Shown: positions 9,243 to 18,200 of the stretch, in pieces
Layout of the letters: every line of letters begins with the position of its first letter
Position numbering within the stretch: the first letter of the stretch is position 1
NCBI GenBank assembly: GCA_023525915.1
Contig: CP026657.1
Coordinates: forward strand, 372,001 to 436,000
Direction: 5' to 3'
Origin: Acetispira formosa (nom. nud.)
GTDB taxonomy: Bacteria > Desulfobacterota > Desulfarculia > Adiutricales > Adiutricaceae
Length of the DNA: 64,000 bases
Program-made: the position numbers and the translations under genes
The notes under the pieces: model-generated
The model's database searches: none
Told to the model about the DNA's origin: nothing
The model's input: the letters and a program-made list of their open reading frames with translations, nothing else

Positions 9243-10096
9243 CAGACCTGAAAGCACTGAAACAGAGCGGTTTTATCCCCCAGCGGCAGGAGGGCCTTTT
9301 CTGCCTGCGGGTCAAAGTCACCGGGGGCTTGGTCCCGGTGGATAAAATGCTGATTCTGGCTGATATCGCTGAAAAATACGGAGCCGGAAAACTCCACCTC
9401 ACCTCCCGTCAGAGCGTGGAAATTCCCTTCATAAAGCGGAAAAACATTGAGGCGGTTCGCCAGAGGCTGAGTGAAAACGGGCTGGCCCCGGCCGACCTCC
9501 GGCCTGGAATCAGAACTATCGCGGCCTGCCAGGGCTCTGAAGTTTGTCAATGCGGCCTGATAAATTCACAGGACAAGGCCCAGATGCTGCAAAAACGTCT
9601 GGTTGACGAACCGGAGCGTCAGATCCCCATTCCCCATAAATTCAAGATAGGCATAACCGGCTGCCCCAATAACTGCCTGAAGGCGGAGGAACATGATATC
9701 GGCCTGAAAGGCGCTCTGATACCTAGCTATAATGCGGAAGACTGCACCCATTGCGGTCTGTGCCAGAAAGTCTGCCCGGCTCAGGCCATCAAAGTGAGTA
9801 AAACCGATCTGACCTACGAGTCCGACAAGTGCATCCACTGCGGGCGCTGCCGTAATAAGTGCCCGGAAAACTGCTGGACCGGCCAGGAAGGCATACACCT
9901 CTATTTTGGCGGCCTTTTTGGCAACACCATTCAAGCGGGCCGGATTCTCGGCCCAACAGTTACTGATGACAACGCAATTGTGGCCATAATACAAAAGGCC
10001 CTCAGCTATTTTGAAACCAATGGCCGCAAGGGAGAGAGGTTCGGACGCACCATCACCCGCCTAGGCTGGGACGATTTCCGATCCTATATGGAGTAG
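9239..10096 (+). CDS. Siroheme sulfite/nitrite reductase with two ferredoxin clusters (AsrC-like)
   Basis: A 285-aa cytoplasmic reductase of the small anaerobic sulfite reductase class. Order: ferredoxin-like half-domain (1-65), siroheme/[4Fe-4S] site made of CQGSEVC (Cys97, Cys103) and GCPNNC (Cys142, Cys146), then an inserted two-cluster ferredoxin with CTHCGLCQKVCP (from Cys169) and CIHCGRCRNKCP (from Cys198), then the C-terminal half. Family knowledge: six-electron reduction of sulfite (or nitrite) with electrons entering through the ferredoxin domain. It is translationally coupled to the kinase-less sensor upstream. AsrA- and AsrB-like proteins are encoded 2-3 kb downstream on the other strand, in the HdrA operon, so a physical link to them is possible but not shown. 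Confidence 0.88.
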   Translation: MTDLKALKQSGFIPQRQEGLFCLRVKVTGGLVPVDKMLILADIAEKYGAGKLHLTSRQSVEIPFIKRKNIEAVRQRLSENGLAPADLRPGIRTIAACQGSEVCQCGLINSQDKAQMLQKRLVDEPERQIPIPHKFKIGITGCPNNCLKAEEHDIGLKGALIPSYNAEDCTHCGLCQKVCPAQAIKVSKTDLTYESDKCIHCGRCRNKCPENCWTGQEGIHLYFGGLFGNTIQAGRILGPTVTDDNAIVAIIQKALSYFETNGRKGERFGRTITRLGWDDFRSYME

Positions 10097-10130
10097 TAAA
10101 AATATTAAAATTTCGGAAAAGCGCTAATCC

Positions 10131-10219
10131 GCCTGAAGCCGGGGATTGTTTTTGACCTGGCTCCGTTCCGGGGGTCTTTAGTCACGGAGCCAGGTCAAAA
10201 ACAATCCCCGGCTTCAGGC
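10131..10219 (+). repeat. Family 1 hairpin, copy A
   Basis: A perfect 36-bp inverted repeat (10131-10166 with 10184-10219) closes a 17-base loop TCCGGGGGTCTTTAGTC. The stem differs from that of copies B, C and D but the loop is identical. It is arranged convergently with copy B, 49 bases away. Confidence 0.9.
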
Positions 10220-10268
10220 TCCCACTCGGTCGGCACACTTTTCAGCCCCCAAGAAATCCGACCAGGCA

Positions 10269-10351
10269 GCCGACGGGAGAAATGTTTTAGCCCAGCTCCG
10301 TGACTAAAGACCCCCGGAACGGAGCTGGGCTAAAACATTTCTCCCGTCGGC
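10269..10351 (-). repeat. Family 1 hairpin, copy B
   Basis: A perfect 33-bp inverted repeat with the loop of copy A in reverse orientation. The distal stem (GCCGACGGGAGAAATGTTTT) is of the same subtype as copies C and D. The A-spacer-B composite is the reverse complement of the D-spacer-E composite at 35260-35472, spacer included. The whole gap 10097-10462 holds these two hairpins and one terminator and no gene. Confidence 0.9.
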
Positions 10352-10404
10352 GGTCCCCCGCCTCTTGCGCAACTTTGAGCGATAGCCCAGATCAACAACA
10401 AATT

Positions 10405-10443
10405 GAAAAACCCCGCGCCAAGGCTACCTGACGCGGGGTTTTT
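10405..10443. terminator. Bidirectional rho-independent terminator
   Basis: CCCCGCG pairs with CGCGGGG around a 14-base loop, with an A-run on the left and a T-run on the right. It serves both the plus-strand reductase operon and the small minus-strand gene at 10463-10615. Confidence 0.8.
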
Positions 10444-10462
10444 CACATATATGCACTATTTA

Positions 10463-10615
10463 TTAAAAGAAAGCGGTGGCTCTAAGTCTTGAGGCACTTT
10501 CTTCAACAGCCACTGGGGATTTATTCTCATTAGATGAAAAACTCCCTGGAATCGAAAAAAACATGAACATGGTTATCGTCAAAGCCAACATCGCCAAAAT
10601 TCCGATAAACCTCAT
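10463..10615 (-). CDS. Small predicted membrane or secreted protein, 50 aa
   Basis: A short reading frame starts MRFIGILAMLALTITMFMFF, a hydrophobic N-terminus that fits a membrane anchor or signal peptide. A polar tail follows (SSNENKSPVAVEESASRL). The ATG at 10615 is preceded by GGAGG nine bases upstream, and a terminator follows the stop 20 bases on, so the unit has start signal, frame and end signal. I do not recognise a family. The overlapping plus-strand frame at 10476-10700 lacks such signals. Role unknown; small membrane-associated peptide is the safest description. Confidence 0.55.
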   Translation of the reverse strand: MRFIGILAMLALTITMFMFFSIPGSFSSNENKSPVAVEESASRLRATAFF

Positions 10616-10717
10616 ATCATTCATCCTCCATATTTACACGAAGATCAGTATTTTATACTCAATCAACAAGGTATTGCCTTGCAAAATAAATCTGAGCTGA
10701 TTTTAAAATAAAGCTGA

Positions 10718-11458
10718 TTATGAATTCGTCCTCCTTTGCCTGCGTATTTTCTGAATCCTATATTTAAGGGTGACCAAAGCGGCTGCCAGTCTGCGCCAGA
10801 AACCGTGGACCGGCACATCAATATTATAGGCCCGCTTGATCTTCAAAATATCATTGGCCTGACAGATTATCAGCGGACTGGTGAGGGACAGGTCGATAAT
10901 TTTGACCTCACCATTGTCCGTAATAACGAAATTGCCGCCATGGGCATCATTGGAGGCCAAGCCGCAATCATGGAGCCTGCCCACCACTGCGGCCAGTTCA
11001 TGGGAAAGGCTGGAATATTTGGGCGAAGCCGGGGCCACCGTACCTTCGACAAATTCCGCTATCAGCCAGGAATCCACACAGAAGCGCCCCTCCATCTTTT
11101 CCGCCACCAGATAAACATCCTGAACAATATCACAGCCGCGATTGACGGCCCGGTTGGTCAGCCGAATCAGGCGGGAATACCAGGGGCCGGTCAGAAACCG
11201 CAATATCCTTTTCTCAAGTCGGCTATCGCGCTCCCAATCGTGCTTTAAGACCAGGGGGCCTTTTTCCGTTTCCATGCGGAAGACGCTTCGATCCGGGCAG
11301 TTGGTATGCAGTTGGACAATGGAATCGAGCTTGCCGTCCTTAAAATCACACCAAATGGCCGGATAATCCGTGCCGTCATCTTTCCATTGGACACGGTAGC
11401 CGTCTATCATAGCGCATTTGAGACCGGCGGTTTTTAGCGGCGTTTCAATCATGACCAT
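10718..11458 (-). CDS. RfaY/WaaY-like lipopolysaccharide core kinase family protein
   Basis: About 246 aa. The C-terminal half carries a protein-kinase-like catalytic core: SNDAHGGNFVI matches the HxDxxxxN catalytic loop of the RfaY/WaaY and small-molecule kinase group, and KIIDLSL matches the metal-binding Asp step. A Lys in VLKHDW could be the ATP lysine. Family members phosphorylate heptose or Kdo in the lipopolysaccharide core at the inner face of the inner membrane. The C-terminus is strongly basic (KYRIQKIRRQRR), consistent with membrane contact. The open frame extends to 11503, but the extra codons run through a strong hairpin at 11470-11500, so I prefer ATG 11458 (or 11452). No other LPS gene is adjacent. 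Confidence 0.6.
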   Translation of the reverse strand: MVMIETPLKTAGLKCAMIDGYRVQWKDDGTDYPAIWCDFKDGKLDSIVQLHTNCPDRSVFRMETEKGPLVLKHDWERDSRLEKRILRFLTGPWYSRLIRLTNRAVNRGCDIVQDVYLVAEKMEGRFCVDSWLIAEFVEGTVAPASPKYSSLSHELAAVVGRLHDCGLASNDAHGGNFVITDNGEVKIIDLSLTSPLIICQANDILKIKRAYNIDVPVHGFWRRLAAALVTLKYRIQKIRRQRRTNS

Positions 11459-11469
11459 CCTAAAAATGA

Positions 11470-11500
11470 GGCTCGTCGAACATTGTTTGTTCAACGAGCC
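11470..11500 (-). promoter_or_regulatory. Hairpin in the leader of the kinase-like gene
   Basis: GGCTCGTTGAACA pairs with TGTTCGACGAGCC (one mismatch) around a five-base loop, 12 bases upstream of the proposed start. TCATTTTTAGG follows on the minus strand, so an attenuator or a stem shielding the ribosome site are both possible. Confidence 0.45.
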
Positions 11501-11547
11501 CAAGTATACACTAATAAATCAAATTTTTCTAATAAAGTTACACCAGT

Positions 11548-11723
11548 CCAGCAATTCTAATTATGGCCGACACTGCCGCATAAAGCCGGGGTCGAGCGCA
11601 GCGAGACGGAGCGCCAGCGACTGGTTTTGACGGAAAAATAGTTGCTCGCGAAACAAAAACCACGCTTTTTGTGTAGCTACGAGCCGTAAATTCAAGGGAA
11701 AAAGCCATAATTAGAATCGCTGG
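11548..11723. mobile_element. MITE-like non-coding element, 176 bp
   Basis: The ends are 20-bp terminal inverted repeats with one mismatch: CCAGCAATTCTAATTATGGC on the left, and GCCATAATTAGAATCGCTGG on the right. The element is bracketed by a 7-bp direct repeat CACCAGT (11541-11547 and 11724-11730), as expected for a target-site duplication. The interior (about 136 bp) has no reading frame of note and can fold further (CTCGCG...CTACGAG region, 11643-11683). It lies between two convergent-free minus-strand genes, just 21 bp beyond the AsrB-like stop codon. No matching transposase is in the window. Confidence 0.7.
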
Positions 11724-11744
11724 CACCAGTCAGGACAACTGAGA

Positions 11745-12584
11745 TCAATATTCCCGTGGCAGCTTGTTCAACTGGGCCAGAGTGAAAACCGGGCCGTCTT
11801 TACAGACGTATTCCGGGCCGACGTTACAGCGGCCGCAGATACCCAGGCCGCACTTCATGCGGTTTTCCAGACTCATGATGATGTTTTCCGGCTCAAAACC
11901 GGCTTCTTCCAGCACGGGCTGGGTGAATTTAATCATGATCGGCGGGCCGCAGATAATGGCGGCGGTATTCTCCGGCGGCGGGCAGACTTCCTTGGTTACA
12001 GCCGGAACGAAGCCGACCTTGCCATCCCAGCCCGGAGCCTCACGGTCGATGGTCACATAAACGTCGATATCATCGCGTTTCTGCCATTCGCGCCACTGGT
12101 CTTCATACAACAATAGACCAGGGTTACGCGCGCCGTAGACAAAGGTTATTTTGCCGTATTTGGGCCGGTTCTCCGGCTGAAGCAACCAGACGATGGTGGA
12201 ACGGAGGGTGGTGACGGCAAAACCGCCGGCGATGATAATAAGGTTCTTGCCTTCCAGTTTATCCAGCGGATAGGGGTGCCCCAGAGGGCCACGAATGCCC
12301 ATGATGTCCCCTTCCTTCATGTTGTGCATGTAGGAGGAAACCTGGCCGACCCTGTTGACGGTGAAGAGCACATGGCCCTTTTCCGTGGGTGAGGAGGCAA
12401 TGCCGATGGGGATTTCACCCTGGCCAGGCACGGAAAGCTCCGCAAACTGGCCGGGCATATAGGCGAATTTTTCCTCATCGCCGGGATTGAGGAATTCGAA
12501 TTTAAAGGTGCGCAGGTTTTTGTCTTCGGTTTCAACCCGAAGCTCGGCCAGACGCACGGGATATGGCAAATAGGGATTGTGCAT
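11745..12584 (-). CDS. FAD/NAD(P)-binding oxidoreductase, AsrB/FlxA-like
   Basis: 279 aa. Ferredoxin-NADP reductase fold: FAD-binding barrel to about residue 100 (MPGQFAEL, IGIASSPTE), nucleotide domain with IIIAGGFAVTTLRS and ICGPPIM, and a C-terminal [2Fe-2S] loop CGLGICGRCNVG followed by VCKDGPVF. This is the AsrB/HydG/PyrK-type electron-transfer subunit. In Flx-Hdr complexes the equivalent subunit takes electrons from NADH. Last gene of the five-gene minus-strand operon, 14 bases after the AsrA-like gene, with GAGGAG ahead of ATG 12584. It likely forms the pyridine-nucleotide gate of the complex. A MITE-like element sits directly downstream. Confidence 0.87.
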   Translation of the reverse strand: MHNPYLPYPVRLAELRVETEDKNLRTFKFEFLNPGDEEKFAYMPGQFAELSVPGQGEIPIGIASSPTEKGHVLFTVNRVGQVSSYMHNMKEGDIMGIRGPLGHPYPLDKLEGKNLIIIAGGFAVTTLRSTIVWLLQPENRPKYGKITFVYGARNPGLLLYEDQWREWQKRDDIDVYVTIDREAPGWDGKVGFVPAVTKEVCPPPENTAAIICGPPIMIKFTQPVLEEAGFEPENIIMSLENRMKCGLGICGRCNVGPEYVCKDGPVFTLAQLNKLPREY

Positions 12585-12598
12585 GTGTCCGCCCTCCT

Positions 12599-13627
12599 CT
12601 ACTGATTCATTTGCCGGGCGACTTCCCGGATGTCAATATTAACCGGACACATGGTCACGCAGCGGCCGCAGCCGATGCAGCCGCAGTTACCATTCTGTTT
12701 CATGGGGATATATTTCAGTTTGTGCATGAAACGCTGGCGCACCCGTTCGGTTTTGGTGGGCCGGGGGTTGTGCCCGGTGCCGTGCATGCTGTAGAGCCAG
12801 CTCATGCAGGTATCCCAATTGCGCATACGCACCCCGCCCTTGGCGCTGGTTTCGTCCTGAATGTCGAAACAGTGGCAGGTAGGGCAGACAAAAGTGCAGA
12901 CGCCGCAGTTGAGGCAGCGGTCGGCCGTCTCCTGCCAGTGGGGCTGATTATAGATATCCATGATCTCGCGGGCTTCCACCTGGGTCTGATCAATGGCCGC
13001 GGGCATTTTGGCCTCGGCTGCCTTTTTCAGTTCGTCCATGGTTGCGGAAGTATCGCCGCTCTCGGTCCCTTTGAGGCCCTTGAGGAATTCCTCACCCTCA
13101 GCCGTAACCGATTTCAGAGCCAGACCGCCGTCTTTGACCACGGCCAGCACGTCCAGTCCTTCCTCGCCAAAGGGCGAGCCCCCCACGGAGGTGCAAAAGC
13201 ACTGGGGGCAGGGGTTGTGGCAGGCCAAGCCGATCTTTATGGAAGACTCATACTTGGTCTTCCAATAGGGATCGGTGAAGCGATTGTTCTGGAAAACCAG
13301 ATTGTCCACCACCAGGCCGCGCGCGTCACAGGGACGGATACCGAAAAGCACGGTCTGGTCCACATTGTCCAGCCCCAGGGGCTTGTAGACAAAGGGGTCG
13401 CTTTTTTCCGCGTCGTTGTGAAAGGCCATCAGCCGCTCGGTCTGCGGGAAGAAAGCGCTTTTGGGCGACATGTGGGTGTTGGTGTAATTTATGGAGATAT
13501 TCTCCGGGTCGGCTTCGGCCATCTGAAGTTTGCCGTCCACTTCCACCGGGGCCAGGAGTTTACGTCCTTCGGTCAGGGATTTGAAAAAATCCTTGAGCGC
13601 ACTTTCCTTGACGATATATTCAGCCAT
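12599..13627 (-). CDS. 4Fe-4S dicluster protein, AsrA/HydB/FlxB-like
   Basis: 342 aa. N-terminal two thirds resemble the AsrA/sulfhydrogenase-beta family (VLFGIRPCDARGL, CHNPCPQCFCTSVGG). The C-terminal third carries two [4Fe-4S] ferredoxin motifs: CLNCGVCTFVCPTCHC and CIGCGRCVTMCPVNI, separated by a helical stretch with RVRQRFMHKL. Its role is to relay electrons between the NAD(P)H-oxidising subunit encoded next and the HdrA/MvhD core. ATG 13627 was chosen because GAAAGGG lies upstream. The open frame extends 14 codons further but has no start signal. Gap to the preceding gene is 16 bases. Confidence 0.87.
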   Translation of the reverse strand: MAEYIVKESALKDFFKSLTEGRKLLAPVEVDGKLQMAEADPENISINYTNTHMSPKSAFFPQTERLMAFHNDAEKSDPFVYKPLGLDNVDQTVLFGIRPCDARGLVVDNLVFQNNRFTDPYWKTKYESSIKIGLACHNPCPQCFCTSVGGSPFGEEGLDVLAVVKDGGLALKSVTAEGEEFLKGLKGTESGDTSATMDELKKAAEAKMPAAIDQTQVEAREIMDIYNQPHWQETADRCLNCGVCTFVCPTCHCFDIQDETSAKGGVRMRNWDTCMSWLYSMHGTGHNPRPTKTERVRQRFMHKLKYIPMKQNGNCGCIGCGRCVTMCPVNIDIREVARQMNQ

Positions 13628-13643
13628 TGTTGCCGCGCCCTTT

Positions 13644-14600
13644 CTATCTGATGAAATCGGCTTCGTCATCGGGCCGGTAGGTGGTTAGGGGTGGTTTCTG
13701 CTCCCAATCAAGGCCGGGGATGTAATTCCAGTCTTTCTGGACTTCCTCTTCCATGATGCGATTAAATTCGCGCACCTTGATACCCACAGGGCAGGCGGCC
13801 TCACAGGCTCCGCAGCCGGTGCAGCGGCCCGCGCAGTGGAAACCGCGCAGAAGGTGGAAAACAAAGGTGTCCATTTCGTCCTGAGACTTACCCAGCCATT
13901 GGGGGCGGGTTTCGTCCACAAAGCAGACCGGGCAGTAGCAGAGGGGGCAGGCGTTGCGGCAGGCGTAGCAGCGCAGGCAATCCTTGACCATGCCCTTGAA
14001 ATAGGCCATTTTTTCCTCAGGACTCTTGGCGGCCAGCTCTTTGAGGTCGGCATAGTCGTCCGGGGTCATGGAGGGCACTTCATCACCGATGACTTCGTCA
14101 GCCATTTTGGGGGTGCGGCAGATGCAGGTTTTGCAATTGCGGCGCAGGATTTCTTCCTTGGCGATATTGGTTTCCCAGCCGTCGCCGCGCAGCTTGATGG
14201 TGGCCATATCCTCATCAGAGGCGGCCACCGGGCGGGCTTCCTTGCTTTTCAGGGCTTCCAGGTCAACCATGCCCGTGCAGGGGACGCCGATAACATAGAC
14301 GTTTTCGCGGGGAATCTGGTGCTCCACCACCTGGCCGACCGCGCTTCTGGCGTCGCAGCCCTTGGCGATGATGGCCACTTTCTTATCCTTCAGCTCCGGG
14401 AGGTAGGTGGAGAGATTAGTCTTGGCAAAGTTGCTCCAGACCAGCTTGTCGCAGTCACCTTCCGTCCTGGCGAAGAGGGGGGCCACCGCCATGGGGGTGG
14501 TGCCCGCCTGATAGCCAAGAACGACTTCAGCCTTGCCCTCTTTGAGGGCGCGCTTGGCCGCTTCCTGGATTTTTTTGATGAGATCTTCTAATGACATCAT
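13644..14600 (-). CDS. Fe-S protein of the FdhB/FrhB-like family (FlxC position)
   Basis: 318 aa. Starts with a helical region, then VVLGYQAGTTPMAVAPLF and IIAKGCDARSAVGQVV, the conserved core of coenzyme F420 hydrogenase/formate dehydrogenase beta-type proteins. It then carries a Cys-rich part: RRNCKTCICRTP, CLRCYACRNACPLCYCPVC, and CTGCGACEAACPVGI, enough for at least three clusters. Such subunits pass electrons between a flavin or NAD(P)H site and HdrA. ATG 14600 begins two bases before the stop of the MvhD-like gene with GGAGGT eight bases ahead, so translation is probably coupled. A second ATG follows immediately at 14597. Confidence 0.83.
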   Translation of the reverse strand: MMSLEDLIKKIQEAAKRALKEGKAEVVLGYQAGTTPMAVAPLFARTEGDCDKLVWSNFAKTNLSTYLPELKDKKVAIIAKGCDARSAVGQVVEHQIPRENVYVIGVPCTGMVDLEALKSKEARPVAASDEDMATIKLRGDGWETNIAKEEILRRNCKTCICRTPKMADEVIGDEVPSMTPDDYADLKELAAKSPEEKMAYFKGMVKDCLRCYACRNACPLCYCPVCFVDETRPQWLGKSQDEMDTFVFHLLRGFHCAGRCTGCGACEAACPVGIKVREFNRIMEEEVQKDWNYIPGLDWEQKPPLTTYRPDDEADFIR

Positions 14601-14601
14601 A

Positions 14602-15042
14602 TCAGGCCACCTCCGCCAGGCCTAGCTCCGCTTTACGGAAACTTTCGTTGGGACCGCAGGCCCGGACCTTTTCCACCACATCGCGGGCCACTTCCTGAAA
14701 TTTAATGGCCTCGGCCGAAGAAATCCAGGAGAAGTGGAGCCTTCCAGGCTCAACGCCCAGAGTTTCCAGCATGTGGTGGAGAAGCACGAATTTACGGCGG
14801 GCATGATAGTTGCCGGCGATATAGTGGCAGTCGCCCGGATGGCAGCCGCTGACCCAGACCCCGTCCGCCCCGCGTTTGAAAGCTTCCAGAATATATTTGG
14901 GATTGAGGCGGCCGGTGCACGGCAGACGCACCACCCGGAAGTTCGGCGGATAATCCAGACGGCTGACGCCGGCCAGGTCGGCCGCGCCGTAGGTGCACCA
15001 GTTGCAGAAGAAAGCCACGATTTTGGGCTCGAAATCGCTCAT
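14602..15042 (-). CDS. MvhD/FlxD-like [2Fe-2S] electron-transfer subunit
   Basis: 146 aa. Matches MvhD, the small subunit that docks on HdrA: KIVAFFCNWCTYGAADLAG at the N-terminus, RLPCTGRLNP, and SGCHPGDCHY, giving five cysteines for one [2Fe-2S] centre. In methanogen and Flx complexes it hands electrons to the bifurcating FAD of HdrA. ATG 15042 has GGGGAG about 7 bases upstream. The longer open frame upstream is basic and unlike the family, so it was rejected. Between this gene and hdrA lie 190 bases with a small hairpin but no gene. Confidence 0.9.
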   Translation of the reverse strand: MSDFEPKIVAFFCNWCTYGAADLAGVSRLDYPPNFRVVRLPCTGRLNPKYILEAFKRGADGVWVSGCHPGDCHYIAGNYHARRKFVLLHHMLETLGVEPGRLHFSWISSAEAIKFQEVARDVVEKVRACGPNESFRKAELGLAEVA

Positions 15043-15232
15043 GTCAAACTCCCCTTGCAGCCGGGAATTTTCCCGGCGCTTTATTCCTGAAACCCGGCTT
15101 CCACCGCTGATGCGGATCTTGGCTGAAAGCCGGGCTTTTGTGTGCGTGGTCCGCACTGGACTGGTCCGAGGTTACGCTTTCGACCGGCCAAAGGTTCCGG
15201 CCGGGAAGTGACTTGGACGCCGTCCGCGCGAC

Positions 15233-18200
15233 TTAGAGGGCGGCCGCAATCTGGGCGAAGAGCCCGGCATTGGTGAAGCCGCGCAGGATGGGCGCGTCGG
15301 AGCGGCAGGAAGCCGCACAGGTGCCGCAGCCCTTGCACATGGCCTCATTGACCTTGGCCTTGCCCTTTTCATCGAACTCAATGGCCGAATAGGGGCAGAC
15401 CGCCACGCAGACGCCGCAGCCGCTGCACTTGGCCTGATTGATCTCGGCCACAATGCCGCCCACGGTCATTCTCGGCTGGGTCAGGATGGTTACCGCGCGG
15501 GCGGCCGCCGCCTGGGCCTGGGCCACCACTTCGTCCATCGGCTTCGGATAGTGGGCCAGACCGGCCATGAACATGCCGTCGGTGGCAAAATCGACCGGGC
15601 GAAGCTTTTGGTGAGCTTCGAAGAACCAGCCGTCGTCATCCAGGGGCACCTTGTATTTCATGCCCAGCTCATTCTCCCGCCCGGAGACGATGGCCGCCGC
15701 CAGCACCAGGAAATCGGGATTGATCAGGAGATTGCGGCCGGAGACCGGATCGTGGACTTCCACGTTCAGCACATCGCCGCTTTCGGTGACCTTCGGCTTG
15801 GAATCGAGTTCATAGCGAATGAAGATTACGCCAAGGTCGCGGGCTTCTTTATAGATGTCCTCTTTTTGGGCATAGGTGCGCATGTCGCGATAGAGCACGA
15901 AAATCTTGGCGTTCGGGTTTTTCTTTTTCAAAGTGACGGCCGAATGCACGGTGTGGGTACAGCAGACTTTGCTGCAATACATCCGTTCCGGCTCGCGTGA
16001 CCCCACGCACTGAACGAAAACGAAAGTTCCGGCCTCATCCACCGCCTCATCCTTGGCTTTCATCTTCTCATCCAGTTCCAGATGAGTGACGACCTTGGGA
16101 TTCTGGCCATAGAGATATTCGGTCGGCTTATATTCCTGAGCGCCGGTGGCGATGATGGTCACGCCGTGCTTGACGCTCTCCCCTGTGGTGAGAGTGGTTT
16201 CGAAGTTACCGACATAGCCGTCGACCTTGTCGACCTGGGAATTGAGGACCACGGTAATATTGGGGTCTTCGGCCACCTTCTTCTGAAGGGCGGCCAGGTA
16301 TTCGGGAATGCTCTCGTCCTTGGCCGTGGACAGCAAACGGTTGGCCAGGCCGCCCGTCTTGTCGCTCTTTTCCACGACCACGCTCTTGAAGCCCTGGGTT
16401 GAGAGGGTCAGAGCGGTATTCAGGCCAGCCACGCCGCCGCCGATAACCAGGGCGGTCGGGTCGACGTCGATGACGTTCTCGGTCAGAGGATTCAGGAGCG
16501 CGGCCTTGGCCACGGCCATTTCGGTCATATCCATGGCCTTGCGGGTGGCTTCGGCCGGATTGTTGGAATGGACCCAGGAATCGTGGTTGCGGATGTTGGC
16601 CATTTCAAACAGGTATTTGTTCAGACCGGCCGCCGCCAGGGTTTCCTGGAACAGGGGTTCGTGAGTTCTGGGGGAACAGGCCGAAACCACGATGCGGTTG
16701 AGGCGGTATTCCTTGATGAGACTGACGATTTTTTCCTGGCTGTCCTGGGAACAGGCGAAAATGGTATTAGTGGCGTATTCCACAAAGGGGAGCGATTTGG
16801 CGAACTCCACCACTTTGGGCACGTCGATGGTCCCGGCGATGTTGATGCCGCAATGGCAGATGAAAACACCGATGCGGGGCGGCTCGCCGTTAACGTCCAT
16901 AGGCGCGGGCACTTCGACGGTTTTGGTCAGAGTGCCGCGGGCCGGGGCCAGCTTGGAAGACGCGGCGGCCGCGGCGGCCGAAGCTTCCATGACCGAGCTG
17001 GGGATGTCTTTGGGGCCGGTGAAGACGCCGCAGGCATAAATGCCGGGGCGGGACATGGCCACCGGCGCGAAGCTGGAGGTCTGGGCGAAATTGTATTTAT
17101 CGGTTTTCAGGCCGAATTTGTGTGACATGTCCTTGGTTTCGCCGGTGATGACCAAACCGTGGGACAGGACGGCCATGTCGAACTCTTCCGATTGAGACTG
17201 GCCGTGATCGGTCACATAGTGCATCCGCACGCCGCCGTCCTTCAAGGGTTCGACAGTGTGGATACGGCTGCGGACGAAACGGATTCCGGCTTTTTTGGCC
17301 TTTTCGTAGTATTTTTCAAAGTCCTTACCAAAGCTGCGGATATCCATATAGAAAATGGTGACGTCCAGCGGCTCCTTGGAGTGCTCTTTGGCGATGATGG
17401 CTTCCTTGATGGCGTACATACAGCAGACCGAGCTGCAATAGCCATTATCGGATCTATTAATATCGCGGGAGCCTACGCACTGGAGGAAAGCGATGGATTT
17501 CGGTTCTTTGTGGTCGCTCATGCGGGCCACATGGCCCATGGTGGGGCCGGTGGCGCCCAGGAGGCGTTCGAATTCCAGGGCGGTCATGACGCTGGGGTCA
17601 TCGGCATAGCGATAGGTTTCCATCTCCCTGGGGTTGTAGGGGGTGAAACCGGGGGCCAGGATGACCGCGCCGACGTTCAGGACGGCCTCTTCGGCTTTCT
17701 GATCGTAATCAACCGCGTCGGCCGGGCAGACCTTTTTACAGGAGCCGCATTTGCCCTTGGTCAAGAACATGCATTTTTCCGCGTCAATGCCATATTTCAA
17801 AGGGACGGCCTGGGCGTACTGAACGTAGATGGCTTTGCGTTTATCCAGGTTTTCATTGTAATCATTATCGACCTTGACCGGGCACTTTTTGGTGCACTCG
17901 CCGCAGGCGATACATTTGGACATATCAATGAAGCGCGGATTTTTGCGCACCTTGACCTGGAAATTGCCCTCGGTCCCGTCTATGGACAGGATATCGGTGA
18001 GAGTGAGCAGCTCCACATTGATGTGGCGGCCCACTTCCACCAGCTTGGGCGAAATGATGCACATGGAGCAATCATTGGTGGGAAAGGTTTTGTCCAATTG
18101 GGACATGCGGCCGCCGATGGCCAGCGATTTTTCCACCATATAGACATAATAACCGGCGTTAGCCAGATCGAGCGCGGCCTGCATGCCGGCCACACCACCG

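Noticed and set aside
10476..10700. 74-aa plus-strand frame starting GTG
   Set aside because: No ribosome site. The minus-strand frame in the same place has GGAGG, a signal-like N-terminus and a terminator.
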